Positions 1 to 9,600 of a stretch of 50,060 bases of DNA are shown in pieces. Position 1 is the stretch's first letter; each line of letters begins with the position of its first letter. Both the position numbers and the translations under genes were made by a program. The DNA is from Ruminococcus sp. (GTDB taxonomy: Bacteria; Bacillota; Clostridia; Oscillospirales; Acutalibacteraceae). The stretch covers positions 1 through 50,060 of the forward strand of contig JAFRGI010000020.1 in NCBI GenBank assembly GCA_017433905.1, in the 5' to 3' direction. The notes beneath the pieces were generated by a model. The model saw only the letters and a program-made list of their open reading frames with translations. It was not told the DNA's origin and searched no databases.

Positions 1-11
1 AAACCTCCCAA

Positions 12-149
12 ATCCGCTGTTTTTAAGGAAAACTCCCGATTTTTGGGGTTCTCCGGATGGTTTCTATTATACCATATATTGAGTGGAAATGGAAGAGTAT
101 GACAAATATATTGTGGGTTTTGGGGTTGGTTTGCTTTTTTCAGGAGACT
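12..149 (-). repeat. Left copy of 138-bp inverted repeat with outward promoter
   Basis: This stretch is the reverse complement of 49923-50060 with a single mismatch, at base 45. Read on the minus strand it carries an extended -10 element (TGG-TATAAT, box at 66-71) and a short leader with a weak AACCC/GGG hairpin. The 11 bases beyond it at the window edge contain GGGAGG, a ribosome-binding-site-like sequence. It therefore looks like the 5' end of a gene or mobile element reading off the left edge. Homology ends abruptly at 149, before the amt terminator. The element family is not recognisable from this much sequence. Confidence 0.85.
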
Positions 150-180
150 TTATATAATAACAGAAACAGATTTAAAATGC

Positions 181-219
181 AATGATCCGCGGCAGTCAAA
201 ATGACTGTCGCGGATCATT
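181..219 (-). terminator. Terminator of amt
   Basis: An 18-bp stem (181-198 paired with 202-219, one G-U pair, three-base loop) begins 12 bases after the amt stop codon. On the minus strand it is followed by GCATTTTAAAT, a modest T-run. Position and stability fit intrinsic termination, although the T-tract is weak. Confidence 0.75.
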
Positions 220-231
220 TAAAAGGATAGT

Positions 232-1998
232 TTAGTTGTCGTAATTCTGCATAGCTTCAAGACCGGTCTGACCTGTTCTTACCTTTACTACCTCTTCAAC
301 ATCATAAACGAAGATCTTACCGTCGCCGATGTGTCCGGTGTAGAGGGTTTTCTTAGCCGTTTCGATTACCTTGCCGACAGGAACCATACATACTACGATG
401 TCGATCTGTACCTTCGGCAGGAGGTTGGTCTCGATCTGAACTCCACGGTAATATTCGGGCTTGCCCTTCTGAACGCCGCAGCCGAGAACGTGAGTTACCG
501 TCATACCGGTGATACCGATCTTCATAAGCGCGTTCTTAAGAGGCTCGAGCCTTGACTCGCGGCAGATGATCTGGATCTTGCTGATCTTCGGTGTGCCGTC
601 GTCGAATACGGGCATCTTCTTAACAGGGATAGCCTCTGCAACGGGAGTATCTCCGCTTACCATAACGGGAGCCGCTGCCGTTTCGTCCTCTTCAACATAC
701 TCGGGAACCATAGCAAATCCCGCGTATGCAGAAGGAATACCGTGCTCTGTCTCGTCAAGGCCGGTCATCTCTTCCTCACGTGTTACACGCAGGCCGAGGA
801 CCTTCTTGATGAGCAGGAAGGTGAGTGTGATCGTAACGATAGTCCAGCCCGCAACGCTCGCGAAACCGATAAGCTGTAAGCTCATAAGCTCAAAGCCGCC
901 GTAAAAGAGTCCGACAAGCTTCTGACCGGATGCGTTGGCGATTGAATAACCGGGCGCTGTGTCAGTCGCGAAAAGGCCGACAGCGAGTGTGCCCCAGATA
1001 CCGTTCATCATATGAACCGCTACGGCACCGACAGGGTCGTCGATATGGAGCTTGTAGTCGAGCAGCCATACGCCGAATACCACGAGCAGGCCGGATACGA
1101 TACCGATAACGACTGCGCCGAGAGCGTCGGTGACGTCGCAGCCCGCGGTGATCGCTACAAGGCCCGCGAGGGATGCGTTAAGACACATACTTACATCGGG
1201 CTTGCCGAACCTGAGCCATGTGAAGATCATACATGTAACTGTGGCGAACGCCGGGGAGATTGTAGTTGTCAAAAAGATTGAACCGAGCTGGTCAACAGAG
1301 GTCGCCGCCGCGCCGTTAAAGCCGTACCAGCCGAGCCATAGGATGAACACGCCGAGCGCGCCCAATGCGATGTTATGACCGGGGAAAGCGCCGACCTTAA
1401 CAACCTTGCCGTTTTCATCCCTCTTGAATTTACCGATACGGGCGCCGAGTATCTTTGCGCCGATAAGAGCAGAGATACCGCCGACCATATGGATAGCGCA
1501 GGAGCCCGCGAAATCGTGGAAGCCCATACTGCTGAGCCAGCCGCCGCCCCAGATCCAGTGCGCCTCGATCGGGTAGATAACAGCCGAAATGATTCCGGAA
1601 TATACGCAATATGAGAGGAACTTTGTACGCTCCGCCATAGCGCCCGAAACGATAGTCGCGGTGGTGGCGCAGAATACTAAGTTGAATACAAAGCTTGAAA
1701 AATTGAAATTAGCGTACGAGGTAAAGAGATCAAAACCGGGTTTACCGATCAAGCCTACCAGGTCCTCGCCCATCATCAGACCGAAACCGATAAGGATAAA
1801 GGTCACGGTACCGATACAGAAGTCCATAAGGTTCTTCATAATGATATTGCCGGTGTTCTTGGCTCTTGTAAAGCCCGCCTCGACCATTGCGAAGCCCGCC
1901 TGCATCCAAAATACAAGCGCCGCGCCGATCAGGAACCACACGGCGAATAACTGTTCGTTTGTCATCTGAGTTACAAGGTCTTTTACCGCTTCACTCAT
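232..1998 (-). CDS. amt: Ammonium transporter fused to C-terminal P-II (GlnB/GlnK) domain
   Basis: A 588-residue inner-membrane ammonium channel with its own P-II regulator as a tail. Residues about 10-405 are the hydrophobic Amt core with the paired pore histidines at about 170 (CAIHMVGG) and 329 (AVHMMNG). An acidic/alanine-rich linker of about 65 residues leads to a P-II domain from about 472 to the end, with KIGITGMTVT, YYRG, LPK and KIGDGKIFV-like signatures. The T-loop position of the uridylylated tyrosine of enteric GlnB is isoleucine (RGVQI), so control by uridylylation is unlikely; ATP/2-oxoglutarate sensing is inferred from the retained Gln and Lys. The ATG at 1998 is chosen over the in-frame GTG at 2007 because AAGGAG lies 8-9 bases upstream of it. 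It lies downstream of glmS on the same strand. Codon usage (CTT, AAG rich) differs from glnN and gltB. Confidence 0.93.
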   Translation of the reverse strand: MSEAVKDLVTQMTNEQLFAVWFLIGAALVFWMQAGFAMVEAGFTRAKNTGNIIMKNLMDFCIGTVTFILIGFGLMMGEDLVGLIGKPGFDLFTSYANFNFSSFVFNLVFCATTATIVSGAMAERTKFLSYCVYSGIISAVIYPIEAHWIWGGGWLSSMGFHDFAGSCAIHMVGGISALIGAKILGARIGKFKRDENGKVVKVGAFPGHNIALGALGVFILWLGWYGFNGAAATSVDQLGSIFLTTTISPAFATVTCMIFTWLRFGKPDVSMCLNASLAGLVAITAGCDVTDALGAVVIGIVSGLLVVFGVWLLDYKLHIDDPVGAVAVHMMNGIWGTLAVGLFATDTAPGYSIANASGQKLVGLFYGGFELMSLQLIGFASVAGWTIVTITLTFLLIKKVLGLRVTREEEMTGLDETEHGIPSAYAGFAMVPEYVEEDETAAAPVMVSGDTPVAEAIPVKKMPVFDDGTPKISKIQIICRESRLEPLKNALMKIGITGMTVTHVLGCGVQKGKPEYYRGVQIETNLLPKVQIDIVVCMVPVGKVIETAKKTLYTGHIGDGKIFVYDVEEVVKVRTGQTGLEAMQNYDN

Positions 1999-2063
1999 TC
2001 TGATCACTCCTTAAAATTACATTACGTTTATGTGAACCCGCATTTTATGCAGATAGTTTTAAA

Positions 2064-2112
2064 TGACACAACGGCACATCTCCATCTAAGGAAACGCGCC
2101 GTTGCGTTGTCA
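2064..2112 (-). promoter_or_regulatory. Long imperfect stem-loop upstream of amt
   Basis: TGACA-C-AACGGC at 2064-2075 pairs with GCCGTT-GCG-TTGTCA at 2098-2112. The interior can extend the stem with wobble pairs to a loop of about six bases. It lies in the 247-bp gap between glmS and amt, about 65 bases before the amt start codon. It lacks a real T-run, so it is a poor terminator; a leader structure or protein-binding site is possible. No convincing amt promoter was found in the gap. Confidence 0.45.
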
Positions 2113-2245
2113 TATATTAGCCTATCGGAAGATAGCATTTTTCAGTTCGCGTACTATGGCGCGGTGTGAATACAACCGTCGCTGTTTCGCGAGAATGGTT
2201 AGACTGATTATATAAGTTTTGTTCCGCCGTTGCAGAAAGGTTTGG

Positions 2246-4072
2246 CTATTCTACAGTTACAGACTTAGCGAGGTTTCTCGGCTTATCTACGTCGTTACCC
2301 TTGTTGACCGAGGTGTAGTACGCCAAAAGCTGCATCGGAACCGTTGCAACCATCGGCATCAAAGTCTCGTTTATCTTGGGTATGCGGATAAGATAATCCG
2401 CCACCTCGCGGTCAATGTCGGCGTGCTCGTCGCAGATAACAATAGTCATAGCTCCGCGCGCCTTGACCTCTTTTATATTGGAAACCGTCTTTTCCAAAAG
2501 CGTATTCTGAGTAGCCACGGCGATAACGGGCATTCCCTCTTCGACAAGCGAGATGGTTCCGTGTTTCAGCTCGCCCGCGGCGTAGCTCTCCGAATGGATA
2601 TAAGAGATCTCCTTAAGCTTAAGCGAGCCCTCCATCGAAAGCGCGTAATCAAGTCCGCGTCCGATGTAAAGCAGGCTGTCCGCCGTGATGAGTTTTGTCG
2701 AAATATACTGGCAGTCGTCGAGTACCTTTTTGATCGTCTCCTCGATGATATCGGGCATATTTACAAGCTGGGCGGTGATCGCTCTGCACTTAGCCTCGTT
2801 TATTCTGCCCTTGGCGTAAGCCATTTCAAAAGCGAGAAGATACATTACCGAAAGCTGTACCATATACGCCTTTGTTGACGCTACGGCGATCTCGGGACCG
2901 GCGTGGGTGTAGATGACCATATCCGATTCCCTTGCGATCGAGCTGCCCTTGACGTTAACTATGGCAAGGGTTTTGGCTCCCGTTCCCTTAACAAGGTTGA
3001 GCACCGCCTTTGAGTCGGCGGTCTCGCCCGACTGACTGATGATTATTACAAGATCGTTTTCGCCTATCAGCGGATCGCGGTATCTGAACTCCGACGCGAT
3101 ATCGACAGTAACGGAAACTCTCGCGAGCTTTTCTATTACGTATTTGCCGACCATTCCGGCGTGCATTGCCGTTCCGCAGGCGACTATAAAGATATTGTTG
3201 AAGCTTCTTAATGTTTCGGGGGTGATCCCGCATTCGGCGAGGTTCGGCAAGCCGTTCTCGATTCGCGGAGTCACGGTGGTTTTAACGGCGACGGGCTGCT
3301 CGTTGATCTCTTTGATCATAAAGTGCGGATAACCGCCCTTTTCGGCGCTGTCCTCATCCCAGTCAGCCGTATGCAGCTCTTTTTCAATCATTTTTCCGTG
3401 CAAACTGCAAAAATGCACAGAACCGTCCTTGAGTACGGCAATCTCCCCATACTCCAACAAGTAATAATCCTTGGTATACTTAATAATAGCCGGAACATCA
3501 GAGGCAACAAACACCTCTCCTCTGCCCTGACCCACAATCAGCGGGCTTTCACAGCGGACGGCATAGACGGTATCGGGTCGATCTGCAAAAACGATACCGA
3601 GCGCAAATGAGCCCCGCAGCTCATGGAGAACCCTGCGGATACAGCGGATGGGATTTCCTTCATAGTAGAAGTCGAGCAGCTGCGCCACCACCTCCGTATC
3701 CGTGTCCGAAAGGAACTCCGTGCGCTCATTGTCAATCAAAAACTGTTTGAGCTGCTTGTAATTTTCAATGATACCATTATGCACAATCGTGACACGCCTG
3801 CCGGAGTGCGGATGAGAATTCACGTCCGACGGTTCTCCGTGCGTCGCCCAGCGGGTATGACCAATACCCACGTGACCCTGCGGCTTGCCTTCCCGATCCA
3901 TCTTTTCCACCAAATCGGCAAGTCTTCCCTTTGTTTTGGCAACAGCTATTTTTCCTTTCTCAAAAACAGCGATTCCTGCAGAATCATAGCCTCTGTACTC
4001 CAGCTTTGTCAGCGCCGAAACCAAAACATCCGTACAGTCACGGGAACCAACATATCCGACAATTCCACACAT
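2246..4072 (-). CDS. glmS: Glutamine-fructose-6-phosphate aminotransferase (isomerizing)
   Basis: A 608-residue enzyme making glucosamine-6-phosphate from fructose-6-phosphate and glutamine, the first step of amino-sugar and peptidoglycan precursor synthesis. Met-Cys-Gly-Ile at the N terminus puts the glutaminase nucleophile at Cys2; residues 1 to about 220 are the class II glutaminase domain. Two SIS sugar-isomerase domains follow (about 285-420 and 455-590), with the SQSGETADS sugar-binding loop and the usual KSVTVE end. Length is normal for the family. GGAGGA lies 9 bases before the ATG. The start is 51 bases after glnN, with no terminator between, so cotranscription is likely. That gap is too short for a glmS ribozyme. 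Codon usage switches within the gene near 3300-3360 (see findings). Confidence 0.95.
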   Translation of the reverse strand: MCGIVGYVGSRDCTDVLVSALTKLEYRGYDSAGIAVFEKGKIAVAKTKGRLADLVEKMDREGKPQGHVGIGHTRWATHGEPSDVNSHPHSGRRVTIVHNGIIENYKQLKQFLIDNERTEFLSDTDTEVVAQLLDFYYEGNPIRCIRRVLHELRGSFALGIVFADRPDTVYAVRCESPLIVGQGRGEVFVASDVPAIIKYTKDYYLLEYGEIAVLKDGSVHFCSLHGKMIEKELHTADWDEDSAEKGGYPHFMIKEINEQPVAVKTTVTPRIENGLPNLAECGITPETLRSFNNIFIVACGTAMHAGMVGKYVIEKLARVSVTVDIASEFRYRDPLIGENDLVIIISQSGETADSKAVLNLVKGTGAKTLAIVNVKGSSIARESDMVIYTHAGPEIAVASTKAYMVQLSVMYLLAFEMAYAKGRINEAKCRAITAQLVNMPDIIEETIKKVLDDCQYISTKLITADSLLYIGRGLDYALSMEGSLKLKEISYIHSESYAAGELKHGTISLVEEGMPVIAVATQNTLLEKTVSNIKEVKARGAMTIVICDEHADIDREVADYLIRIPKINETLMPMVATVPMQLLAYYTSVNKGNDVDKPRNLAKSVTVE

Positions 4073-4123
4073 ATAATGATTTCCTCCAAACAGAATTTTG
4101 ATAATAATACTTTATAATAACTT

Positions 4124-6211
4124 TTATACGCCGAACAATATTTCGCCGTAGGAAGGATACGGCCATACAGCAGCATCTGTCTCGCTCTCCATCTCATCGG
4201 CTACCGTGCGCAGCTCCTCCATCCGCTCAAAGACCGTCTCACGGAAATACATGGCGCACGCCGGCAAGTCGTCGCACTGATCCGCCTGCACCACCGCTTC
4301 TTCCAGCGCCGCGGTCTTTTTCACGAACGCCTCCATCCTATCCGACAGACGTTGGAGCAGACTTTCCTCGGCATAAACCGACAGCGAATCGGACACGCCG
4401 CGCTTTAGCGAAATCGTCTCGGCAAGCTCCTTCATAAAAGACATGACAGCCGGCACGATATTCTTCTTCGCCATGTCGAGCATGGTCATCGCTTCGATTT
4501 TCAACAGCTTGGCGTAGTGCTCCAGCTCTATGTCATAGCGCGCGCGCATTTCTGCTTCGGAAACAATGCCGTTTCTGACAAAAAGATCAATGTTCTTCCG
4601 GTCTGTATAATGCGCAAATGCCTCCGGCAACGACTGGTAGTTGCACAGTCCGCGCCTGGCTGCCTCCTCAATCCACGCGTCCGTATAGTTGTCGCCGTTG
4701 AAAATAATGCGCTGATGCGCTGTGAGCGTTTTCTTGATCAGGTCTTTCACCGCTGCGTCCGTGTCCGGCACATCCTTGAGCACCTCATAAAACCGGGACA
4801 ATTCCTCTGCCACCATGGTATTGAGCATATAGTTCGGACATGCGATGTTCAGCGAGGAACCGAGCGCACGAAATTCAAATTTATTGCCGGTAAAAGCAAA
4901 GGGTGAGGTACGGTTACGATCCGAGGTGTCCTTTCGGAAGTCGGGAAGCACATCTACGCCGGTTTCCATCTTTGCTTTGGCGTGGCTGCGGTACTCTCTG
5001 CCGTCAATAATACTTTCCACCAGTGCACCGAGATCGTCTCCGAGATACATGGATATAATGGCAGGCGGCGCTTCGTTCGCACCCAAACGGTGATCGTTGC
5101 CTGCCGAAGCAACTGTGATACGCAGCAGATCCTGATACTCGTCAACCGCTTTGACGATTGCCGCAAGAAACAGTTGAAACTGCATATTATCCTCCGGATG
5201 CTTGCCCGGGTCCAGAAGGTTTTCTCCCGTATTGGTGGTGATCGACCAGTTATTATGCTTACCGGAACCGTTCACGCCCGCAAAAGGCTTTTCGTGCAGC
5301 AAACAAACCAGTCCGTGCCGCTCGGCAACCTTCCGCATGATTTCCATGCACAGCTCATTGTGGTCGGTGGCGATATTCGCTGTGGAAAAAATCGGCGCTA
5401 ATTCATGCTGAGAGGGCGCCACCTCGTTATGCTTCGTCTTGGCAAGCACGCCGAGCTTCCAAAGCTCCTCATCCAGCTCCTTCATGTACGCCGCTACTCT
5501 GGTTTTGATCGAACCAAAATAGTGATCATCCAGCTCCTGACCCTTCGGCGCTTTTGCACCAAAGAGCGTTCTGCCCGTATAAATCAAATCGGGACGACGG
5601 TCGTACATCTCTTTATCAATCAAAAAATACTCTTGTTCGGGACCAACCGTTGTTGTCACACGGGTAACGTTTTTCTTACCGAGGACGTGCAATACCTTGA
5701 CCGCCTCGCTGCTGAGACGTTCCATAGAACGCAGCAGCGGCGTCTTTTTATCAAGCACCTCTCCCGTATAGGAACAAAATGCTGTAGGAATATACAGGGT
5801 CGTATCACGAATAAAAGCGGGAGAAGTCGGATCCCATGTGGTGTAGCCTCTCGCCTCAAAAGTAGCACGGATACCACCGCTGGGAAAGGATGACGCATCC
5901 GGCTCACCCTTGATCAGTTCCTTGCCCGAAAATTCCATAATCACCTGATCGCCGTCAGGACAAATAAAGCTGTCGTGTTTCTCGGCAGTCACACCCGTCA
6001 TCGGCTGAAACCAGTGCGTATAGTGTGTACACCCCATTTCCACTGCCCAATCCTTCATGGCGTTTGCCACAACATTGGCAACGCTCAAATCAAGCGGTTC
6101 ACCGTTTTGAATGGTTTTTTTCAGCGCTGAATAAGTTGATTTCGGCAGACGTTCCTGCATTTTTTTATCGTTGAATACCATGCTACCGAACATTTCGGGT
6201 ACCTTTGACAT
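4124..6211 (-). CDS. glnN: Class III glutamine synthetase (GSIII)
   Basis: A 695-residue cytoplasmic enzyme condensing ammonium and glutamate to glutamine with ATP. The N terminus [15 protein letters not shown], the PEQEYFLID metal-ligand segment, the [10 protein letters not shown] segment and the overall length are typical of the GlnN/GSIII family of Clostridia, Bacteroidetes and cyanobacteria, not of the shorter GlnA. The ATG at 6211 is preceded by AAGGAGA; the in-frame reading upstream to 6328 is leader sequence with no family similarity. A strong promoter (6399-6427) and a leader hairpin terminator (6332-6381) precede it, suggesting attenuation. It diverges from gltB and is followed by glmS. 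Confidence 0.95.
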   Translation of the reverse strand: MSKVPEMFGSMVFNDKKMQERLPKSTYSALKKTIQNGEPLDLSVANVVANAMKDWAVEMGCTHYTHWFQPMTGVTAEKHDSFICPDGDQVIMEFSGKELIKGEPDASSFPSGGIRATFEARGYTTWDPTSPAFIRDTTLYIPTAFCSYTGEVLDKKTPLLRSMERLSSEAVKVLHVLGKKNVTRVTTTVGPEQEYFLIDKEMYDRRPDLIYTGRTLFGAKAPKGQELDDHYFGSIKTRVAAYMKELDEELWKLGVLAKTKHNEVAPSQHELAPIFSTANIATDHNELCMEIMRKVAERHGLVCLLHEKPFAGVNGSGKHNNWSITTNTGENLLDPGKHPEDNMQFQLFLAAIVKAVDEYQDLLRITVASAGNDHRLGANEAPPAIISMYLGDDLGALVESIIDGREYRSHAKAKMETGVDVLPDFRKDTSDRNRTSPFAFTGNKFEFRALGSSLNIACPNYMLNTMVAEELSRFYEVLKDVPDTDAAVKDLIKKTLTAHQRIIFNGDNYTDAWIEEAARRGLCNYQSLPEAFAHYTDRKNIDLFVRNGIVSEAEMRARYDIELEHYAKLLKIEAMTMLDMAKKNIVPAVMSFMKELAETISLKRGVSDSLSVYAEESLLQRLSDRMEAFVKKTAALEEAVVQADQCDDLPACAMYFRETVFERMEELRTVADEMESETDAAVWPYPSYGEILFGV

Positions 6212-6331
6212 ACAAATCGTCTCCTTGTTTTTCAGAATGGATATAAAGGCGCATACTGCAAGAGACTTTCTTCCGCCCTTCCAAACGCGCCGGGAACGAA
6301 TTTCGTCCGAAGCAGCGGAATCAAGCAATTC

Positions 6332-6381
6332 TCTAAAAACAACGAAAAGGGTGCCGGAAGGCTTCTGCCCTCAGCACCCTT
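6332..6381 (-). terminator. Leader terminator (attenuator-like) upstream of glnN
   Basis: On the minus strand an 8-bp stem AAGGGTGC/GCACCCTT (6347-6381) continues after a small internal loop into a 6-bp stem closed by an AGAA loop, and is followed by TTTTCGTTGTTTTT. It sits between the predicted transcription start (about 6392) and the glnN start at 6211, so transcripts must read through it. This implies antitermination, processing, or another promoter nearer the gene. No dual-hexaloop ANTAR target fits in the roughly 11 bases before it. Confidence 0.7.
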
Positions 6382-6398
6382 GCTGCGTCATTGGTAAC

Positions 6399-6427
6399 AG
6401 TATACACCTATTTACAGGGTTTGTCAA
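6399..6427 (-). promoter_or_regulatory. glnN promoter
   Basis: TTGACA (6422-6427, minus strand) and TATACT (6399-6404) are separated by 17 bases. This near-consensus sigma-A promoter drives glnN and probably glmS. Confidence 0.8.
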
Positions 6428-6484
6428 GAGATATTGCAATATTTTTTTTGAATCTTGCAATTTTGCAGAAATTTATTCCGTTTT

Positions 6485-6500
6485 ATGGGATATTTCCCAT
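6485..6500. promoter_or_regulatory. Palindrome between divergent glnN and gltB promoters
   Basis: ATGGGA-TATT-TCCCAT is a perfect 6-bp-arm inverted repeat lying 40 bp upstream of the gltB -35 box and 58 bp upstream of the glnN -35 box. It is a candidate operator for a nitrogen regulator. No regulator gene is encoded nearby, and the site matches no consensus I can name with confidence. Confidence 0.35.
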
Positions 6501-6539
6501 TCATCTTGCATGAAACATTGGTTTTCCTGCATTTTTCTA

Positions 6540-6569
6540 TTGACAACACACAAAGCTCGGATATATAAT
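6540..6569 (+). promoter_or_regulatory. gltB promoter
   Basis: TTGACA (6540-6545) and TATAAT (6564-6569) with an 18-base spacer. Both boxes are perfect. The transcript would start about 30 bases before the gltB ATG and probably continues through gltD and pyrG to the terminator at 14269. Confidence 0.85.
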
Positions 6570-6606
6570 AGTGCACATAAGATTTTCCGCGAAAGGAAGA
6601 AAACAT

Positions 6607-9600
6607 ATGAGTCAGACCACCACACGATCATACGAAAACACCCTATACTCCCCGCGTTTTGAGCATGACAACTGCGGTATCGGCGCCGTTGTCAATATCA
6701 AGGGTGTCAAAACCCACGCAACTGTGACAGATGCGCTCACGATCGTAGAAACCCTCGAACACCGCGCCGGAAAGGATGCCGACGGCAAAACCGGAGACGG
6801 CGTTGGTATTCTCGTACAGATTTCACACAAGTTCTTTCGAAAGGCAGCAAAAGAAATCGGCATCACACTGAAAAGCGAGCGCGATTACGGTGTGGGCATG
6901 TTCTTCTTTCCTCAAAACGAGCTGACACGCAGTCAGTCCAAAAAGCTGTTTGAGATCATTGCACGCAAGGAAGGTCTGAACGTACTGGGATGGCGCGAGG
7001 TTCCCTCCGATCCAACCGTCATCGGACAGCGTGCACGCGGCTGCATGCCGCATATGGAGCAGTGCTTTGTCCAACGTCCCACAAACGTGAAGAAGGGGCT
7101 GGATTTTGACCGCAGACTCTACGTGGCGCGCCGCGTATTTGAGCAAAGCAACGAGGACACCTATGTGGTATCCCTCTCGAGCCGCACAATTGTCTATAAG
7201 GGCATGTTTTTGGTCGGAGATTTACGGCGTTTCTTCCTTGATTTGCAGGATGCTGATTTTGAATCCGCGATCGCCATGGTGCACTCCCGTTTTTCCACCA
7301 ACACCAATCCGAGCTGGCAGCGCGCTCATCCAAACCGCATGATTGTTCACAACGGTGAAATTAACACTATCCACGGCAACGCCGACAAAATGCTCGCACG
7401 CGAAGAGACCATGCAAAGCGAACACCTAAAGGGTGATCTAGATCTAGATAAAGTAACTCCCGTCGTCAACACAGAGGGCAGCGACTCCGCGATGCTCGAT
7501 AACACGCTGGAATTTCTCGTGATGAGCGGCATGGATCTGCCGCTGGCTGTCATGATCACGATTCCCGAACCGTGGGATAACAACCGTGCCATGAACACAA
7601 AAAAACGTGATTTTTATCAGTATTACGCAACCATGATGGAACCGTGGGACGGTCCCGCGGCAATTCTGTTTTCAGACGGCGACATAATGGGCGCTGTGTT
7701 GGATCGTAACGGTCTGCGACCCTCCCGTTATTATATCACAGACGACGACAACCTGATTTTGTCCTCCGAGGTCGGCGCTCTCCCCGTACCACCCGAAAAA
7801 GTAGTGACAAAAGAACGCCTGCATCCCGGAAAAATGCTGTTGGTCGACACCGTCAAAGGCAAAATGATCGACGACGAGGAAATCAAGCAGACTTACGCAC
7901 ACCAACAGCCGTACGGAGAATGGCTGGACGCGCATCTCGTCGAACTACGCAACCTGAAGATCCCCAACGAAAAAGTTGCAGAACACCGCCGTGAAGAACG
8001 CAGAAAGCTGCAAAAGGCATTCGGCTACACCTATGAGGACGTCATGAGCTCCATCCTGCCGATGGCGAAAAACGGCAGCGAACCGATTGTCGCAATGGGC
8101 TCGGACAAACCGATTGCAGCGCTCTCGAACGAACCGCAGCCGCTGTTCAACTACTTTAAGCAGTTGTTTGCGCAGGTCACCAATCCGCCGATCGACGCCA
8201 TCCGCGAGGAAATTGTCACTTCCACAACGGTCTACATCGGCTCCGCCGGCAACCTTCTGGAGGAAAAACCGTCCAACTGCAAAGTGTTGAAGGTACACAA
8301 TCCGATCCTTTCTTCCACCGATATCCTCAAGCTGAAAACCATGAAGATCAGCGGCTTTAAAGTCGCCGTCATTCCGATTTTATATTATAAGAACACCCGT
8401 CTGGACAAAGCGGTCAAACGACTGTTTATCGCAGCGGACAAAGCGTTTGCCGAAGGCGCGAATATTCTGATCCTCTCCGACAGGGGCATTGACGAAAACC
8501 ATCTGGCTATCCCCTCTCTGCTGGCTGTTTCCGCCCTCCATCAGCATCTCGTCGACACCAAACGCAGAACTTCCCTTTCTTTGGTTCTCGAAAGCGGCGG
8601 ACCGCGCGAGGTGCACCACTTTGCAACACTGCTGGGCTACGGCGTAACCGCCATCAACCCTTACCTCGCGCATGAAACGATTCACGAGCTGATCCACGAC
8701 GATCTGCTCGACAAGGACTACTACGCCGCCGTCAGCGATTACAATGCTGCGATTCTGCACGGCATTGTTAAAATCGCTTCTAAAATGGGTATTTCCACCA
8801 TTCAGTCTTATCTCGGTTCCCGTATTTTTGAGGCGGTCGGTATCAGCAAAGAGGTCATCGACCGTTACTTCGCAGGCACCATCAGCCGCGTCGGCGGCGT
8901 TACTATCCGCGATATTGAAAAAAATACCGACAGACTGCATACATCCGCCTTCGATCCACTCGACCTCTCCACATCCGACGAGCTTGAGTCTCGCGGCAGT
9001 CACAAATTCCGCAGCGGACACGAAGAACATCTCTACAATCCGCGCACCATCCATACTCTCCAGCAGGCGACGCAAAAAGGCGATTACGCGCTTTTCAAGC
9101 TCTATTCTCAACTTTTAACAGAAGAAATGGATCCTGTTACACTGAGAGGTCTGCTCGATTTTAACTATCCCGACACTCCTGTCCCGATCGACGAAGTAGA
9201 GAGCGTCGACGCAATCGTCAAACGTTTCAAAACCGGTGCAATGTCCTACGGTTCTATTTCGCAGGAGGCACACGAGACGCTTGCGCTCGCAATGAATTCT
9301 CTACACGGTAAATCCAATTCCGGAGAGGGCGGCGAAAGCCCCGAACGCCTGCTGACCAAGGGAACAAAAGAAAACCGCTGCTCGGCTATTAAACAGGTCG
9401 CCTCGGGACGCTTTGGCGTAACGAGCGAATACCTGACCTCTGCCGATGAAATCCAGATCAAAATGGCACAGGGTGCAAAGCCCGGCGAGGGCGGTCATCT
9501 TCCCGGAAAAAAGGTTTATCCGTGGATTGCCAAAACCAGACATTCTACTCCCGGCGTGTCGCTGATCTCACCGCCACCGCATCACGATATCTACTCTATT

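Noticed and set aside
4073..4123. glmS ribozyme or riboswitch upstream of glmS
   Set aside because: Only 51 bases separate glmS from the glnN stop, too few for the ribozyme fold, and nothing resembling its core is present.
6212..6328. N-terminal extension of glnN
   Set aside because: The in-frame leader reading has no family similarity, overlaps the leader hairpin region, and the ATG at 6211 has its own AAGGAGA site and normal N terminus.
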